This document shows, one piece after another, positions 39,960 through 52,600 of a DNA stretch of 64,000 nucleotides. The position numbers and the translations under genes were made by a program. Source of the DNA: Tubiluchus corallicola (Eukaryota > Priapulida > Priapulimorpha > Priapulimorphida > Tubiluchidae). The stretch is from assembly GCA_030141605.1 (NCBI GenBank), contig JAQGDQ010000162.1:60001-124000 (forward strand). The letters are read 5' to 3'. Below the pieces are notes generated by a model that was not told the DNA's origin, did no database searches, and saw only the letters and a list, made by a program, of their open reading frames with translations. Position 1 is the first letter of the stretch, and each line of letters starts with the position of its first letter.

Positions 39960-40378
39960 TGAAGCAAAAACCGAAAAATGGGGGTTGGGAGCAGAAATGC
40001 ATCAAGTGTCTTGGAATATTATCTTGTAGCATATCAAATGAAAGGTCTCGATGAGGCGCGTTGAATGGCAGAGGTTACAATGAGATTAGCTAATCCGCGA
40101 CCCCGTTAGGAGAAAAAACCGAAAAATGGGGGTCGGGAACTGAAGTGCACCGAATGTTGAGCAATGATGCCTTGTGGCACATCAAATGAAAGGTCTCGAT
40201 GCGGCAGATTGAATGGCATAGGCTGCAACGAGAATAGCTAATTTGTGACCCCTCTAGGGGGCAAAAACCGAAACATTAAGGTCGGGAACAGAAATGCATC
40301 GAGTGTCTACGAATAGTACCATGTAGCATATTAAATGAAAGGTCTTGATGAGTCGAATCGAATGATATGGGTAATATA
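39960..40378. repeat. ~148-bp tandem repeat, almost 3 units
   Basis: AAAAACCGAAA starts at 39966, 40114 and 40263 (offsets 148 and 149), each followed by GGTYGGGARC, ATCAAATGAAAGGTCTCGAT (or a close variant) and a GAATGGCA-type block. Units are diverged. Satellite-like, non-coding. Confidence 0.85.
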
Positions 40379-40544
40379 TGGGTTATAGTGTGAATAGTGT
40401 TAACTTAATCAAGTTATTTTAATTTTACATACTATTAAAAAATAATAGTCTTTCTATCTTTTATATCATTCCATATATGAGTTTCATTCATTACATCATT
40501 CCATTTTAAGCACTAACGTTTTTTTTTATCACGATTCACTTTAA

Positions 40545-40782
40545 ATTTTCAGATTATCTCCATTACTTTTTTTTTCTCTATCACTGTGTGGGACAATCTA
40601 ACAAGCCCTGCTTTTTGATTGCCCACAACACATTTACATTCGTGTATAAGTAAATAGTGCTTGAGGCTTTTCTGTGCAGTATTTTTTATTTGTATTATAT
40701 CCATTGTAGGCCCTTTCACTGATATTGTATATGTAACCTGTAAATGTGTATGGTGAAATAAATGACTATGACTATGACTATA
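40545..40782 (+). mobile_element. LINE 3'-end relic
   Basis: Sequence ending GTAACCTGTAAATGTGTATG, GTGAAATAAA and then (TGACTA)n, the classic 3' UTR and tail of non-LTR retrotransposons. Its tail directly abuts the truncated left end of the R2 element copy at 40801. Confidence 0.5.
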
Positions 40783-40800
40783 CTTTAGTTTTTTGGAACA

Positions 40801-41438
40801 AATTGAGTCGTTAACCGTACTGGCAGCACCCGTTGTCCTTGTTTATTTAATAATAATAGCTGAAAACGTCAAAAACGTTGAATAATTTATTATATATCTG
40901 GTAAAAGAAAAGAATCTTACTTTGAGTTAGTAAAATTTCCAATATTAAATTTGTCTTCGATATTAATCTTTTTGAAGTGAAATAAGCCCACTGCTTAGGC
41001 GATTCCAACATATCAGCTTAAGGTATATCATTTTCATTTTGTCTCGCTTCACAGACAGGTGACCAGTTTCACTACCTCTTGGACAAATAATTGTTTTCTA
41101 CTAAGTAAATGGGCTAGCGAGCTATGTGCCCTACATAGTTTCTCTCTTTAAAGCATTAGATACTTAGTTGAATGTTATGATGATATTAATGGAGCTAATA
41201 ATAATGATGATATTACTGTAAAAAACACATTGCAAATTGCCAAGGAGTATCCATCATTATTATAAAGTTACTTTTTTCTAAAACAAGTTTAGTTTTACGT
41301 TTCATTATGTCATAATTCTCGACAGAAATCGCCAGTGTCCTACTTGGGCTGCCCATGTACGACACTGCTTTTCCGCAAATTTAGCACATGCGTTTTACCG
41401 GAAGTGTCTTACTTCGGCTAGTGGATTACTCGGCGCCC
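40801..41438 (-). mobile_element. Inverted-repeat DNA element R2, truncated copy 1
   Basis: Reverse-complement relative of 61372-61973 along its whole length (shared: GAAGTGTCYTACTTCG, CTAGTGGATTACTCGGCGCC, GCTTTAAAGAGAGAAA in inverse, CTCGACAGAAATCGC, ACAGACAGGTGA). Its right end carries the terminal repeat; the opposite terminal repeat (~85 bp in copy 2) is missing and a LINE tail lies there. No transposase. Confidence 0.8.
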
Positions 41439-42687
41439 TACAAGGATTAGCTGCTGCTGCATGGGTTTTAGAATTAAAGTGATTTGAGTATAGGTCTAAC
41501 TTACCGTGATATTAATCTAAAAATAAGAGGGCAGGTGACACTGGCATGCAGACTTGTGCAAAACTGTGTATATATCCCATTTAAATGAGAGTATTTTGTA
41601 TTTTAGAAGAGTTCGTTATTTTTGTTGAGTTAACGGTAAACTTGAAATTTATGCTCGCGAATGGGACGTCTCACTGTTTACCACGTCGCCACAACCGGCC
41701 ACAATGCTGGTTCATCGATTCTTTTAGTTTTCCACTTTACCTATTATATGTTGTTTTTAAAATGAGCGAAACCAAAGGAGACACACCCCTGGTTTACATT
41801 ATCGTTTGCTAAAATGTGACAGCATTTGATTTCAAAAATATCTAGTCTACAAGAGCATCAACAAATAGAGGGAATGTATTTTGTACATAGTTTTTAAAAA
41901 TAAAGAATTATAATAAAAATAATAATGAAAGCATCTAAACAATAGAAGTGTGTCACAAAAAATCTATTTACATCAAAACTTATAGTGCCAGTACAACTGC
42001 AAATGGGGTTGGTGTGCTTCATAATAAACCAATGTAGAATGTGCTTTTTAGCCATTTATACTCGGTGCCAACTTGAAAACAGCTAGATCAGTTAATGCGC
42101 CAAATGATGTACATATGATTATCAATATCAAGACTAGTGTAACCATTTTTGCTTTATCTCTTGCAAAATAATGTGATAATAAATAATGAACTCAGCACCA
42201 TTTTACATACGTTAAATGAGTTAAAGTTGCTCCCAATTTTAATTATTATTATTATTTAATAATTACTTCATTTCTTACAAAAATTTTAGATGTTTTAGAA
42301 GTTACAAGGTAATCACCAACTAGGCATTGGTTGGGGATTCCTTGAAAGTTTAGCCTATTAGGCAAAGTGATTCATAGAGCAACACAGAAATAATGTAGGT
42401 GTCATCGAGTCCGGTGCAATGTGCATCGGTGCCGGCACCCAAAAATCTCCTGTACATTGTGTCTGGCACTCAAACAGCCATTACCAATTTGTCTTCACCT
42501 AAATGGTTGTTTACAAATGGTCTGTCTACTAATCTTGCAACTTGTAAAGTAAGCAACATATGACATGGATCACTCTTTGTGTTGACTGCGATATGCACAT
42601 TTTTTGCTTCACCTTTTCTTCAACATATAATAGCAACTGCACCACCTACATGCTTTTCCTGACAAAACAGTTGGTCATTAATTTGTA
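41439..42687. other. Intergenic, no gene seen
   Basis: Between plastin and SMO. An ORF at 41585-41812 (75 aa) has no recognisable features; an AT-rich AATAAT stretch near 41900 may be another retroelement tail. Confidence 0.45.
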
Positions 42688-43087
42688 CAGTAAATCCTCA
42701 CTTAACGATACTAACGAATTCTAACTTTATGCATCATTAATTGAAACATCGCTGAACGAAACAATCCTTCCATAAGAAATAAAGTAAAAGCATTCAGTTG
42801 CATTCCTGGATCAAAAATCAATAATGCATGGGTGATAAATTAAACACTTTATAAGCATTATTGCTTACAGTTCTACATTGCCTATGAAACATAGATCATG
42901 GTAGGTATCTTCTTGTTATCAGTTTAGTTGGGCAAATTATTATCTGCCTATAATAACCATACCATGGTCTACGTTAAGTAGTGGCCGTCATTTATAGACT
43001 GTGAGAGCAGTAAACAAAATTTATGGCTTAAAGTAAGGTTAAAAATCACCGTTAAAATGAAATATGTCGTTAAGCGGGGCGTCTAAC
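42688..43087. mobile_element. Short inverted-repeat element, pogo/Tigger-like ends
   Basis: Left end TA then CAGTAAATCCTCACTTAACG; right end, reversed, reads TTAGACGCCCCGCTTAACGA. The CAGTAARTCCYYRCTTAACG signature and TA flank are typical of pogo/Tigger-type elements. No coding capacity; ends are diverged. Confidence 0.5.
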
Positions 43088-43699
43088 CAAATTTGTTCAT
43101 GAATTTTGATTCCTTCGCATATGCACAATAATCGTAACTGGTTGAGCTGTTTAGATTTTCTATAGCTTCCTTGCATTTCTTTATTTTTTCAGGTTGGAGA
43201 TCGATGTTCTTCATTTGTCTGATTGTCACAGGTGTAGGAATGTGGTTCATTTCTCTAATGCTTTTAAATAATCAGAAGATTTTGACTTTTTTAATCCATG
43301 GTTTTGATTTCATAGCGTGAAACAACTTCATTGTTCTGATACTAGTGGTAAAACATTCAATATGTATATTGAAATTCTAATGATGGGACTGTTACTATGT
43401 GAATCCAGTGGATCTAATAGCTGGGACAGCTTTTTATAAATAATCATTTTTATGTACCGGTAGCTACCAACTAGTTTACCATGGATGAAGCTCTTAACCA
43501 TCACCTAGTGGTTAAACGTCAATTGTCAATATCAGACTCCCATTATAAGAACCAATGCAATTGTAAATTTGTGCATTGTTTAAGCTTTCAAATGTGCTTA
43601 TGCTGTTTTTGGGTGTTCTCTCATTCTTACGTGAGATGATTCATATGCGAATTGTTGTGAGATACGTAAAATTTAAGCGTGTTAACTGCCGTGCCTAAA
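43088..43699 (+). other. SMO upstream region / 5' UTR
   Basis: About 600 bp before the SMO ATG at 43700 with no other gene. The frame is open slightly upstream (from 43679) but has no ATG there. Confidence 0.4.
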
Positions 43700-46600
43700 A
43701 TGCATGTGGTGGTTGCTATCATGTTATTATGTTTTCTTAAAACTTCATTTATCGTTGCTTTTGAAAAGAATGAATCGAACAAAATGACTAAGTGTCAGCA
43801 AGTTATTGAGTGTCAGTCAATGGGCAGTTCTTCTTCCTGTTTTGGAACTTCGTTGCCTTATAAATCCACCTCACCGGTGCTGATTGCAGAGAACGCTACT
43901 CTAGAGTTGGTTCAGCAACAGTTGAGTTTCTGGAAGGCCTTGGAAAGGGTGCCGAAGTGCTGGGGCATAGTACAGCCTTTCATCTGTTCCGTGTTCATGC
44001 CAAAATGCGAAGACGATGTGTTGCATTTGCCAAGTCAGGAGATGTGCGAGATCATTAAGCTGCCATGCAGAATCGTGGAGCAAACTCATGACTGGCCAAG
44101 CTTTCTGAAATGTGAGAATTATCCGTCTAAGTGTGAGGTAAGTTTTCTTAATTGTAAGAATTATCCATGGAAGTGTGAGGTAAGTTTCCTGAAGTGTGAG
44201 AATTAATCATCTAAGTGTGAGGTAAGTTTTCTTAAGTGTAAGAATTATCCATCTAAGTGTGAGGTAATTTTTCTTAAGTGTAACAATTATCCATTTAAGT
44301 GTGGCATACATTTTCTTGAGTTAAAAAAATATTGTTGTTCCAAGTGTAGAGTAAGCTTTTAATCAAAATTTACTGTGGTGTGTATTATAGAGGCCATGAT
44401 GGTCTATATTTTCACATTTTTATAATTTTTATTAGCAATTTTTTAAAATAATTAGCAAATTTTTGCCGTTATGACTTTTGACCTTTTATTGCATAAAATT
44501 ATTGCCACTACCAAACAAATCATAATAATTACTTACCGATATATTGTTGCATCTCTAAAGGACTGCTTATATGCAGTTTTCCACTAAAAAATGTCTTTTT
44601 TCAGAATCCATTGAACAAGGTCAAGTTTAATACAACTGGCCACTGTGCTGCGCCACTGTTAGCGACAGAGAGTGAAATTAATTGGTTTCCAAACGTGGAG
44701 GGTTGCGGGCTGCAGTGTGACAACCCCCTGTACACACAAGAGGAGCGTCTTTTTGTTCACATTTTCATTGGAGTACTCGGTTCTATTTGCCTGCTGTGTT
44801 GTGTTTTTGCTGTTGTAAGCTGTTTTATCAATAATCTCTGTTTTTTTTAAATTGTGAAACAGTATGTCATGTAATTGCTAAATTTTCATTTGTCTGTAGT
44901 GCAACTGTAAAGTCAGTGGACTTTCATTTTTCTGATTTTGGCTCAACTGCTTTGAAATAAAGCAAATCTAATACTTGCCAATTTTGTTCTACTGCAAATT
45001 CAGAGGTAGCAGGCAAGTCCAGTTTCTTAACGTACAGTAAGTCCCTGCTTAACGACGCTTATCTTAAACAAAGGACGCCAAACAAGGGCCCTTTGTTTGA
45101 AATAAAAGGTTGAATTTTTGATTGATGATTCACTGTCAGATTGAATTTTCAGACTACCTGGCGTTTTTTTAAACTTGAAAGTTTATTTTAAGTTATAAGA
45201 ATTAAGTGAAACATTGTTAAACTAAGCTAAGACTTCCATAGTAAGTAATGTAAAAGAATTGAGATAAGATCCACAGGCAAAAATCAATGCTGCTTAATTC
45301 GTATATATTAAATGTTTTATGAGTTTATTTATATTTTTACTGATTAATTCCTTTCTGCTTGCTAGAAACTACTAATCTTTCTTAGCGCTAACATGCATTG
45401 CAACAATTTCGGTCTAGATACTCATTGCTATGGCAACAGGTTGTAGGCAAAATTTCTTTGCACCCAGGTGCCAGGAGGCTATAAATAGCAAACAGATTTC
45501 ACTTGACACACTTGATACTTCACAGCTAACATTAAATTTTAGCAGTCAGTCTGAAAGCAAAAACATAAATAATTGTACTGTTTTACATCGCTATTGCAGT
45601 TTTGGAAAAGAATAATGCAAAAAGTACTGCTGTGTTGTTTCAAATTAAGTAAAAAAGTTGTTGATAAAGTAAAAAATTGCTTTGAGCAGAGTAGAAAATC
45701 ATCATTAAAACGAAACACACATCATTAAATGAGAAAAGGTTCAAATGTTCAGCATTATTAAAACGAAACGTCGCTAAACAGAGAGTCGTTATGTGAGGAC
45801 TTGCTGCACTAGTTTCGTAGATCTCTGTGAAATAATAGAACTTATTGTTTAGTGTGGCCTGTTAAGTAGGTCTTGAAACCTTAAAATTGACATTTGTTAT
45901 TTGTGTTCAAATAGTAGAAGCAGCTAACAGTTATCACACTGTGTTTTAACGACCAAAGTTAAGCTATGCCAGGGCTGGTTACGAAAAGGATGGGTGATGG
46001 GGGTGTTTTGCATTTGTTTACACTGCCTCCAGTTACTTTTTTTGTTAACTGAGAACTTTATTTACATATGAAACATCACTTTGCTGATCTCGCCTTGCAG
46101 AGTGACAAACTAAATTATAAATAAAGTGGTTTGATATTGTCTGACATTCAATTTTTCCATTTTTTCAGTTCAGTTTCATTGTTGATTGGAAAAGTTCTAA
46201 TAAGTACCCAGCTGTTATCATATTTTACATCAACTGGTGCTTTGTACTAGTAACTCTGGCTTGCTTGGCTCAGTTTTTACCTGGAGGACGACGAAATATT
46301 GTGTGCCGCAGAGATGGAACACAAAAGTTAGCCGAACCTAGGTATTTTTGACAAACTTTGCATCTTTTAACTGTATCCCTTAAGATATAAAAGGAGATCT
46401 GGTTATTCCTATTTAGTATAATTTGTATTGTTTTAGTATACGGTGTGTTGTTTATGTTTTAATTTTGTTTAACTAGGTTTGGAAGGTTCTGCAATTTCGT
46501 TATCTTTAGTAAAAAGAATTTTAAGGTAGTCCTATAATACATTAGGTAATTTAGGAACATGTTTGTGTAAATTTCTTAAATATTTTAAACTATTTTTCAC

Positions 46601-49600
46601 GCAATAGTTTTTTCTTGTGCTTCAAGTATCGTTACTTGTCAGTAGTATGAGAATGGAGTGTTTAAATTATTTTTGGGTAATAAGCTTTTCTAGGCCGAAA
46701 AGATGGAAAACTTTCAAAACTTATGCTAATTTCAATGCGAGGAAAGTCTTTTTCTCACTTGAGCTTCTTGGGTTGTTTAACAGTATTTCTAAGTTTTTAA
46801 ATGTTTTGAAAAACAGTGATTTGAGAGTTTTTATACTAAAAATTGCTGTTCATTTTCATTATCGTTGATTGGCTCTATTGTCTTTTGTAATTGGATCAAA
46901 TTATCACTTTCTTTTACGTAAAAGCCATTTGACGTCGATATTCCTAACTAAGAGGCCATAAAATACAGCCTATGTAAGACTACTTATGATATTGCCAGAT
47001 CCTGTCTGAGAGACCTCAAATTCCACTCTGCATAAGACTACTTCTGTCATTTACTAGGATTAGCCACCAACCAAATATCTAAACTGGAATAACTTGAAGA
47101 AAAGAAAAATCCAACGCATAAAGCTTCTTACACAAATTTTTACCATAAATTGTATTGGTTTAGCAAATTACTGAACAAATTTGTTTCGCCTGCCCTACAT
47201 TGACAAAATTTGTCTGACAGCGATGTCCAAGATGATTTCAATTTGAACTGCAGTAAACTAACATTTATTTTCGATTAAATAGCCGATTGTGAAATATCAG
47301 TCATTATAGTTGATAAATGATCAAATTTAAAGGAAAGGACAAGTCACTTAGCATGTTAGGTTTATTTTGCTGTTATCGTTTAACATGAAAACATATGACA
47401 AAGAAATTTGCACAGAAACTGTCTATAAAGTTATAAAGCATAAAGTTAGTTTACACTACTGCTATATAGGTATTTTCAAGTGCGGTGATAGCCACTATTC
47501 ACTTGAAAATTATGACGTAATTGTTGGACTTTATGACTTTTTGTAAGCACAGACTACTTACACTACTAGTTCAAGCTTCTGCATCTTAATGTTCATGCAA
47601 AAAATAATATGTTATACATAATTAGCCATCTCGTTTTTTGTAAAAAGATATTGCTATTGTACTTTCGACGGAAATTGACAGTGCGCTGCTTTTCTTCAGT
47701 CGATGAATGATGTCATTGGTGGAAGATTGGTTTTTCAAAATGTGAGCACTCAAGCGTGAAATGTTCACAACTTTAATATGATTTTACTAATTGCACGATA
47801 AGCGTTTCAGACTTTTACTATTAAATCCGAACATTTTTCATGAACAGCAAAATACGGGCATCTTTCTTTGACTGACACAAAATATTTGTTTTTATTTTAG
47901 TGCAGGTGATAACTTATCTTGCCTGATGGTTTTTATCGTAATTTTCTACTTTATGACAGCTGCAATCATATGGTATGCTCTTCTAGCATATTCGTGGCAT
48001 ATATTCTTTAAGGTACGTTTAATTATATTATGTTCACAGAGGCGTATTTACCAATAGGCTAGCTAGCTGTAGCCTAGGGTGCCAAATTTTGTGTACCTGT
48101 CATATCCATATAAAGCTCCAAAGTATGTGTCCCAAGCATTTACATAGCAATTTTATATAAGCGCCATATAATGTACAACTTACAATTATTAGTTAAAAGA
48201 AACCCATAGGTAACCCCTGACTCTGCATTCATATTGTTGAAAGCACACTCAACGATTTAAGTTTAATAATCTTTCTTTTTATGTGGATTTTGTTTGAAGA
48301 ATTTATAATTTATGTTTTGCTAACCTATGAATAGCTGAAAATTACTATTCTATCACTTATTCAACTAACTTTTTTTATTTTTGCCCCGTACAGTATACTA
48401 CTAAGTTTTCTACATGTTTCTTGTGCTTGTATTGAACTCAGTTATGCGCAAACTAACTTTTTATGGATATTTTCGTGTTTGTTTATAATCATACAGGTTA
48501 GTACTTATGAAATGTTAGATTTTAAAAGTTTTCAAACTTTCACAATGTGATGACTGAGAAGTATAATCAGGCATATATTTTTTACTTTTTCTGTCATGCA
48601 GTCACCATAAAGAATTTCTTGATTTGTATCAGTTGTGATAAGCGCACACCTGTATGTTGTGTATTTGACATTAGTACATGTGTTTATTACTAAATATATT
48701 GCTCATGTACATTAACATATTGACAGTGTAATATATTATTTTCTCTACGATTTTCCAAACATCTTAAAATTTTGTTCTTTTTTATCTGCTGCTTCTTTGA
48801 AATGGAAACTTACGTAAGTAAATGGCAGAACTGTAACATTTTGCTCCTTTTCGTTTGCTCTTAATCCAGACATTTATTAGCTGAAATGAGCCATTTGTCC
48901 ACACTTTGGTTATATTGAGTAGTGAGTATTGTTACCTGGCGAATTAACTTTACATGTGAATTTGAACGAGGTATAAGAATTTTGCTGTTGTGCTTACCGC
49001 ATAAAATGTGCTGCAAATTTGGGCATAGGGGTACTAAAAAGGATGTTGTTTTAAACCAGGCTTTCATGGGGTTTGCAACTTTGGCAATTGTCCGAAAATT
49101 TCCAAATCAAACAATTGCCAAACATTCATGGATGTTCGCCCTTGTTGCAGAAAGGTCACCAGCTTCGCCAAGAAATTTTGAAATGTCACAAAACTTGTCA
49201 CTTTGCCAAAACTTTACAAAACTGTCGTAAAGTTGTCGTAACATTTGCCAAGCATTCGCAAATTTGTCTCAAAATAGTTGTGACATTCATCAGTAATTTC
49301 AGAACCTGCGGCAACTTGGCGAACATTTTGCTGGACTCTTTGACGAACTCTTCTGAACATGTAGTGACGACTTTGCGACTACTGTGCGACCATTTTGCAA
49401 ATTTTTTGGCGAATCTCGATTGTCTCACACTTTTTCTTGGAAAATTCGTGAAATTATCGCAAACTACTCGCTTACAAGTCGCCCAGTATGCGCAAACATG
49501 TCAGATGATTATGCGTTATTTTGCGATATTCACTGCAGAAAAAAATCCTGAAATTCAAAAAATGTAGCGAAAGTCGTGCGAATTTCAAACGGATGATTTG

Positions 49601-52600
49601 TGATAAAACACAGTTTCGGGAACATTTTTAATGACTGTTGGACTTAGAAGATTTTCGATTGTCACAAAAGAGTTGTGGTCCTGTGAAACCCTGGCTTTAG
49701 TTAATAGACATATTTTCTTGTTTAACTTAGTTTGTGATATTTTCAGGCTCTAGGTTCATCGAGGGAGCCCATCAATGAAAAATCTGCATATTTTCACTTG
49801 TTCTCTTGGAGTTTGCCATTAGTACTAACCATCACCATACTAACATTATCAGTGGTAAGTCGGTAATTACGCTGAAAATGAATTAGGATATTAGAAATGT
49901 AATTAATTACATTTAAAATTTGAAATTAATTAAATATTTTGCTGAAAAATTGCTGATTTGGTTTCTTCCTTGGTTATATGATGTTATTGTTGATGGGATA
50001 GGTCGTAATCATGGTGATTGAAAGGAAAATGTAAGGAGAAAATGTAATTCAATCCTAATTGATCTAGTAATCCAAAGATTTTTTGTTCAAATTCTTCCAT
50101 CAAATTTGGTTAAAAAATAAATTGTTAAAAATAAATAAATAAAGTGTTGGCAACCATTATGCTCACTATGCTAGCAAGGAAAGTTGTCACTCGCTTGACA
50201 AAGGTCTACATATGGTAACTCAGTAGCCGTTAGTATCAATGTTCACTTTAATCTTACAGTGCAAATGTGGCAAATGATATGTATGTCCGCCCATTGCTTT
50301 AGGAAAATGTAGCTTTGTGTTTGTTTTATATATATCACTGTTTTGTTTACAGATGATTATATGTGTAACAAACATGTAAAGTTGACATTTTCTCTATAAC
50401 TTGTTTCTAAGTTACGGTCGCATTGTGTGTTCCTATAAATAAAAACATAGCATATAGATACAGCGAGAGTCAGGAATAGGTGAGTGGTCATGAGATTTTC
50501 CTACTGAAATCAGGCAACACCGAGCCTGATCACTAGGCTGATTAAGGTGTGAAGCCACACGGAAAACTTGCTTCTGAGAGGTTTCATCTCTCATTCTTCC
50601 CACAGCTACTTAATCTTCCTATGGTAGGACATACTCACCCAAACATGCTTGCGACACTTTTACAACTTCAGCGTATCATTGCAGTGATTTGTTCTGAGCT
50701 AAAGTCCAGTTCTGCCACAACCATCTACATTAAGTAGGATCTATAGCTGGGTGCAAAATTTCAGCTTGTAGAGTGCATTAGATGTATACAAAAGTATTTA
50801 TGTTAAACCTCAATAGTAAAATTTCAAAATTGGAACATGTTGGAAAATGTTTATTGTGCAAAACATAATTTTGGAGTATCATGTTTCCGTCTTACTTGAC
50901 ATTTCAAATTTGAACAGGTAAAACAATTACCTTGCTTTGAATTAATTTGTTGTACTTTAAAAACTTTCAGCTTGCTAAATGATTCTTTGTTAAATGTTAA
51001 ATGATTGCAGGTTGATGGAGACTCACTGAGTGGTGTCTGTTTTCTAACAGTTTCAAAATGGCCCATTAGGACCGGATTTGTTCTACTGCCTACGTTTGTC
51101 AGCTTGACTGTTGGTGGATTTTTTATGTCAAGAGGTAGGACTATGCAGATTAGCTGTGTAATTTTCTGTGCACTTTGTAAAGACAAAATATTGAATTATA
51201 TTTAACATTTTTACATCATCACAGGTATGTTTTGCAACATTTTGTTAAACAGGTCTTCCACTTCCTCAGTTAGTCAAACCATTCTTCCATTTCACTATTT
51301 TAGGGGCCTCATGCTGCCATATTATTTATGAAAAACCACCTGATAAAGTGACTAATTACCATACGGTACTACTGGTACATTACAAGTTAGCAAAGAATGT
51401 GCTGTGAATGCTTTGATTCTTTTTTTAAACTGTACGCAATGTTACCTGTTTTAATCGAGTTACCGCTAAAAGGTTGCGCTTAATGGTCATCACGGGAGTT
51501 TAATTTACAAGTTTTATTTAGCATTTCTATTAACGCAATCCCTGTGTGCAATAAGACGCTTGTAAGTGATGTAAAATTTAAAGACGAATTTGTTTTTGTT
51601 TTATTTATGAAGAGTGTTTTATTGTGCTTTAACTTTGTACGTATTGATTTTGCAGGTTTATATACACTATGGCAAGTGTACACACACAGTCCTGGTGCGG
51701 TAAGCGAGAAAGCACATTCAAAAATAAGAGCCACTATTATTCGTTTGAGTAAGTTAAAATATTTCATACATTGTGTCACGCTTAAAAAAAGTTAAGACAG
51801 TTTAAACGAAATGATCTTTGCCAGTTATATTTACTAACTGCTCATCTTTAGTTTTATAGCATTATTGTCGTGTAATTATGTTGCAAAAGGATATTTTAAG
51901 GAAGAAAACAAAGTTAATAATCTAGTAAATTAATGCTCCAATTTTTTGCTGGTACTTTTTACAGGTGTTTTTGTGAATTCAGAAATAATCGGCATTAAAA
52001 ATTTGTTTGAAATAAAAGCTGAATGAAACAAGATGATTAGGAAACCAAACATAACATTCGCAAATTTGCTCATCTAGTTAGAATAATTTTTGATCGTCAT
52101 TAAAAGCAACAGACATGTGGGCCTCATAGTCTTCACTATTGTTAGTTTCTGTGAAGTGAATAAATTTTGTTGAGTTTAATTGGAGTCATCGATTGTTTAC
52201 GTTTTCATAGGTGTTGTTCTTGTAATGAGTTGTTGTTTTGTGATCACAGCACTCGGCTGTCACATATATGAGTACAAATATCGTCACGTCTGGCAAGACA
52301 GTCTACAGAAGTTTCTTGTGTAAGTGCAATTTTGTCGTCATGGTTACCTAGAATACTGTCAAGTAAAAGTTTGCTTTTCCAGTAGTGATTTGCGAAATGA
52401 TTAATTGGGTATCTGAGGCAATCTAGCAAAATGTGTAGAACAGCTAGAACAGTTGAAATAATTCAAAGAACACCCAAAATTTGTCTCGTGTTTTCTTAGA
52501 ACATTTTCTCTTTGACATGCAGCTACTTTCTACACATACATCCTGTGCTGTCATGTTGAGTCTTACATTCAGAAGTATTGTGCTTTTTTCCATGTACTGC

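Noticed and set aside
41585-41812. 75-aa plus-strand ORF between plastin and SMO
   Set aside because: No homology, signal peptide or conserved motif; length is within chance for AT-rich DNA.
49073-49567. 164-aa ORF in SMO intron 4
   Set aside because: Low-complexity, built from iterated short motifs inside an inverted-repeat element; no domain recognised.
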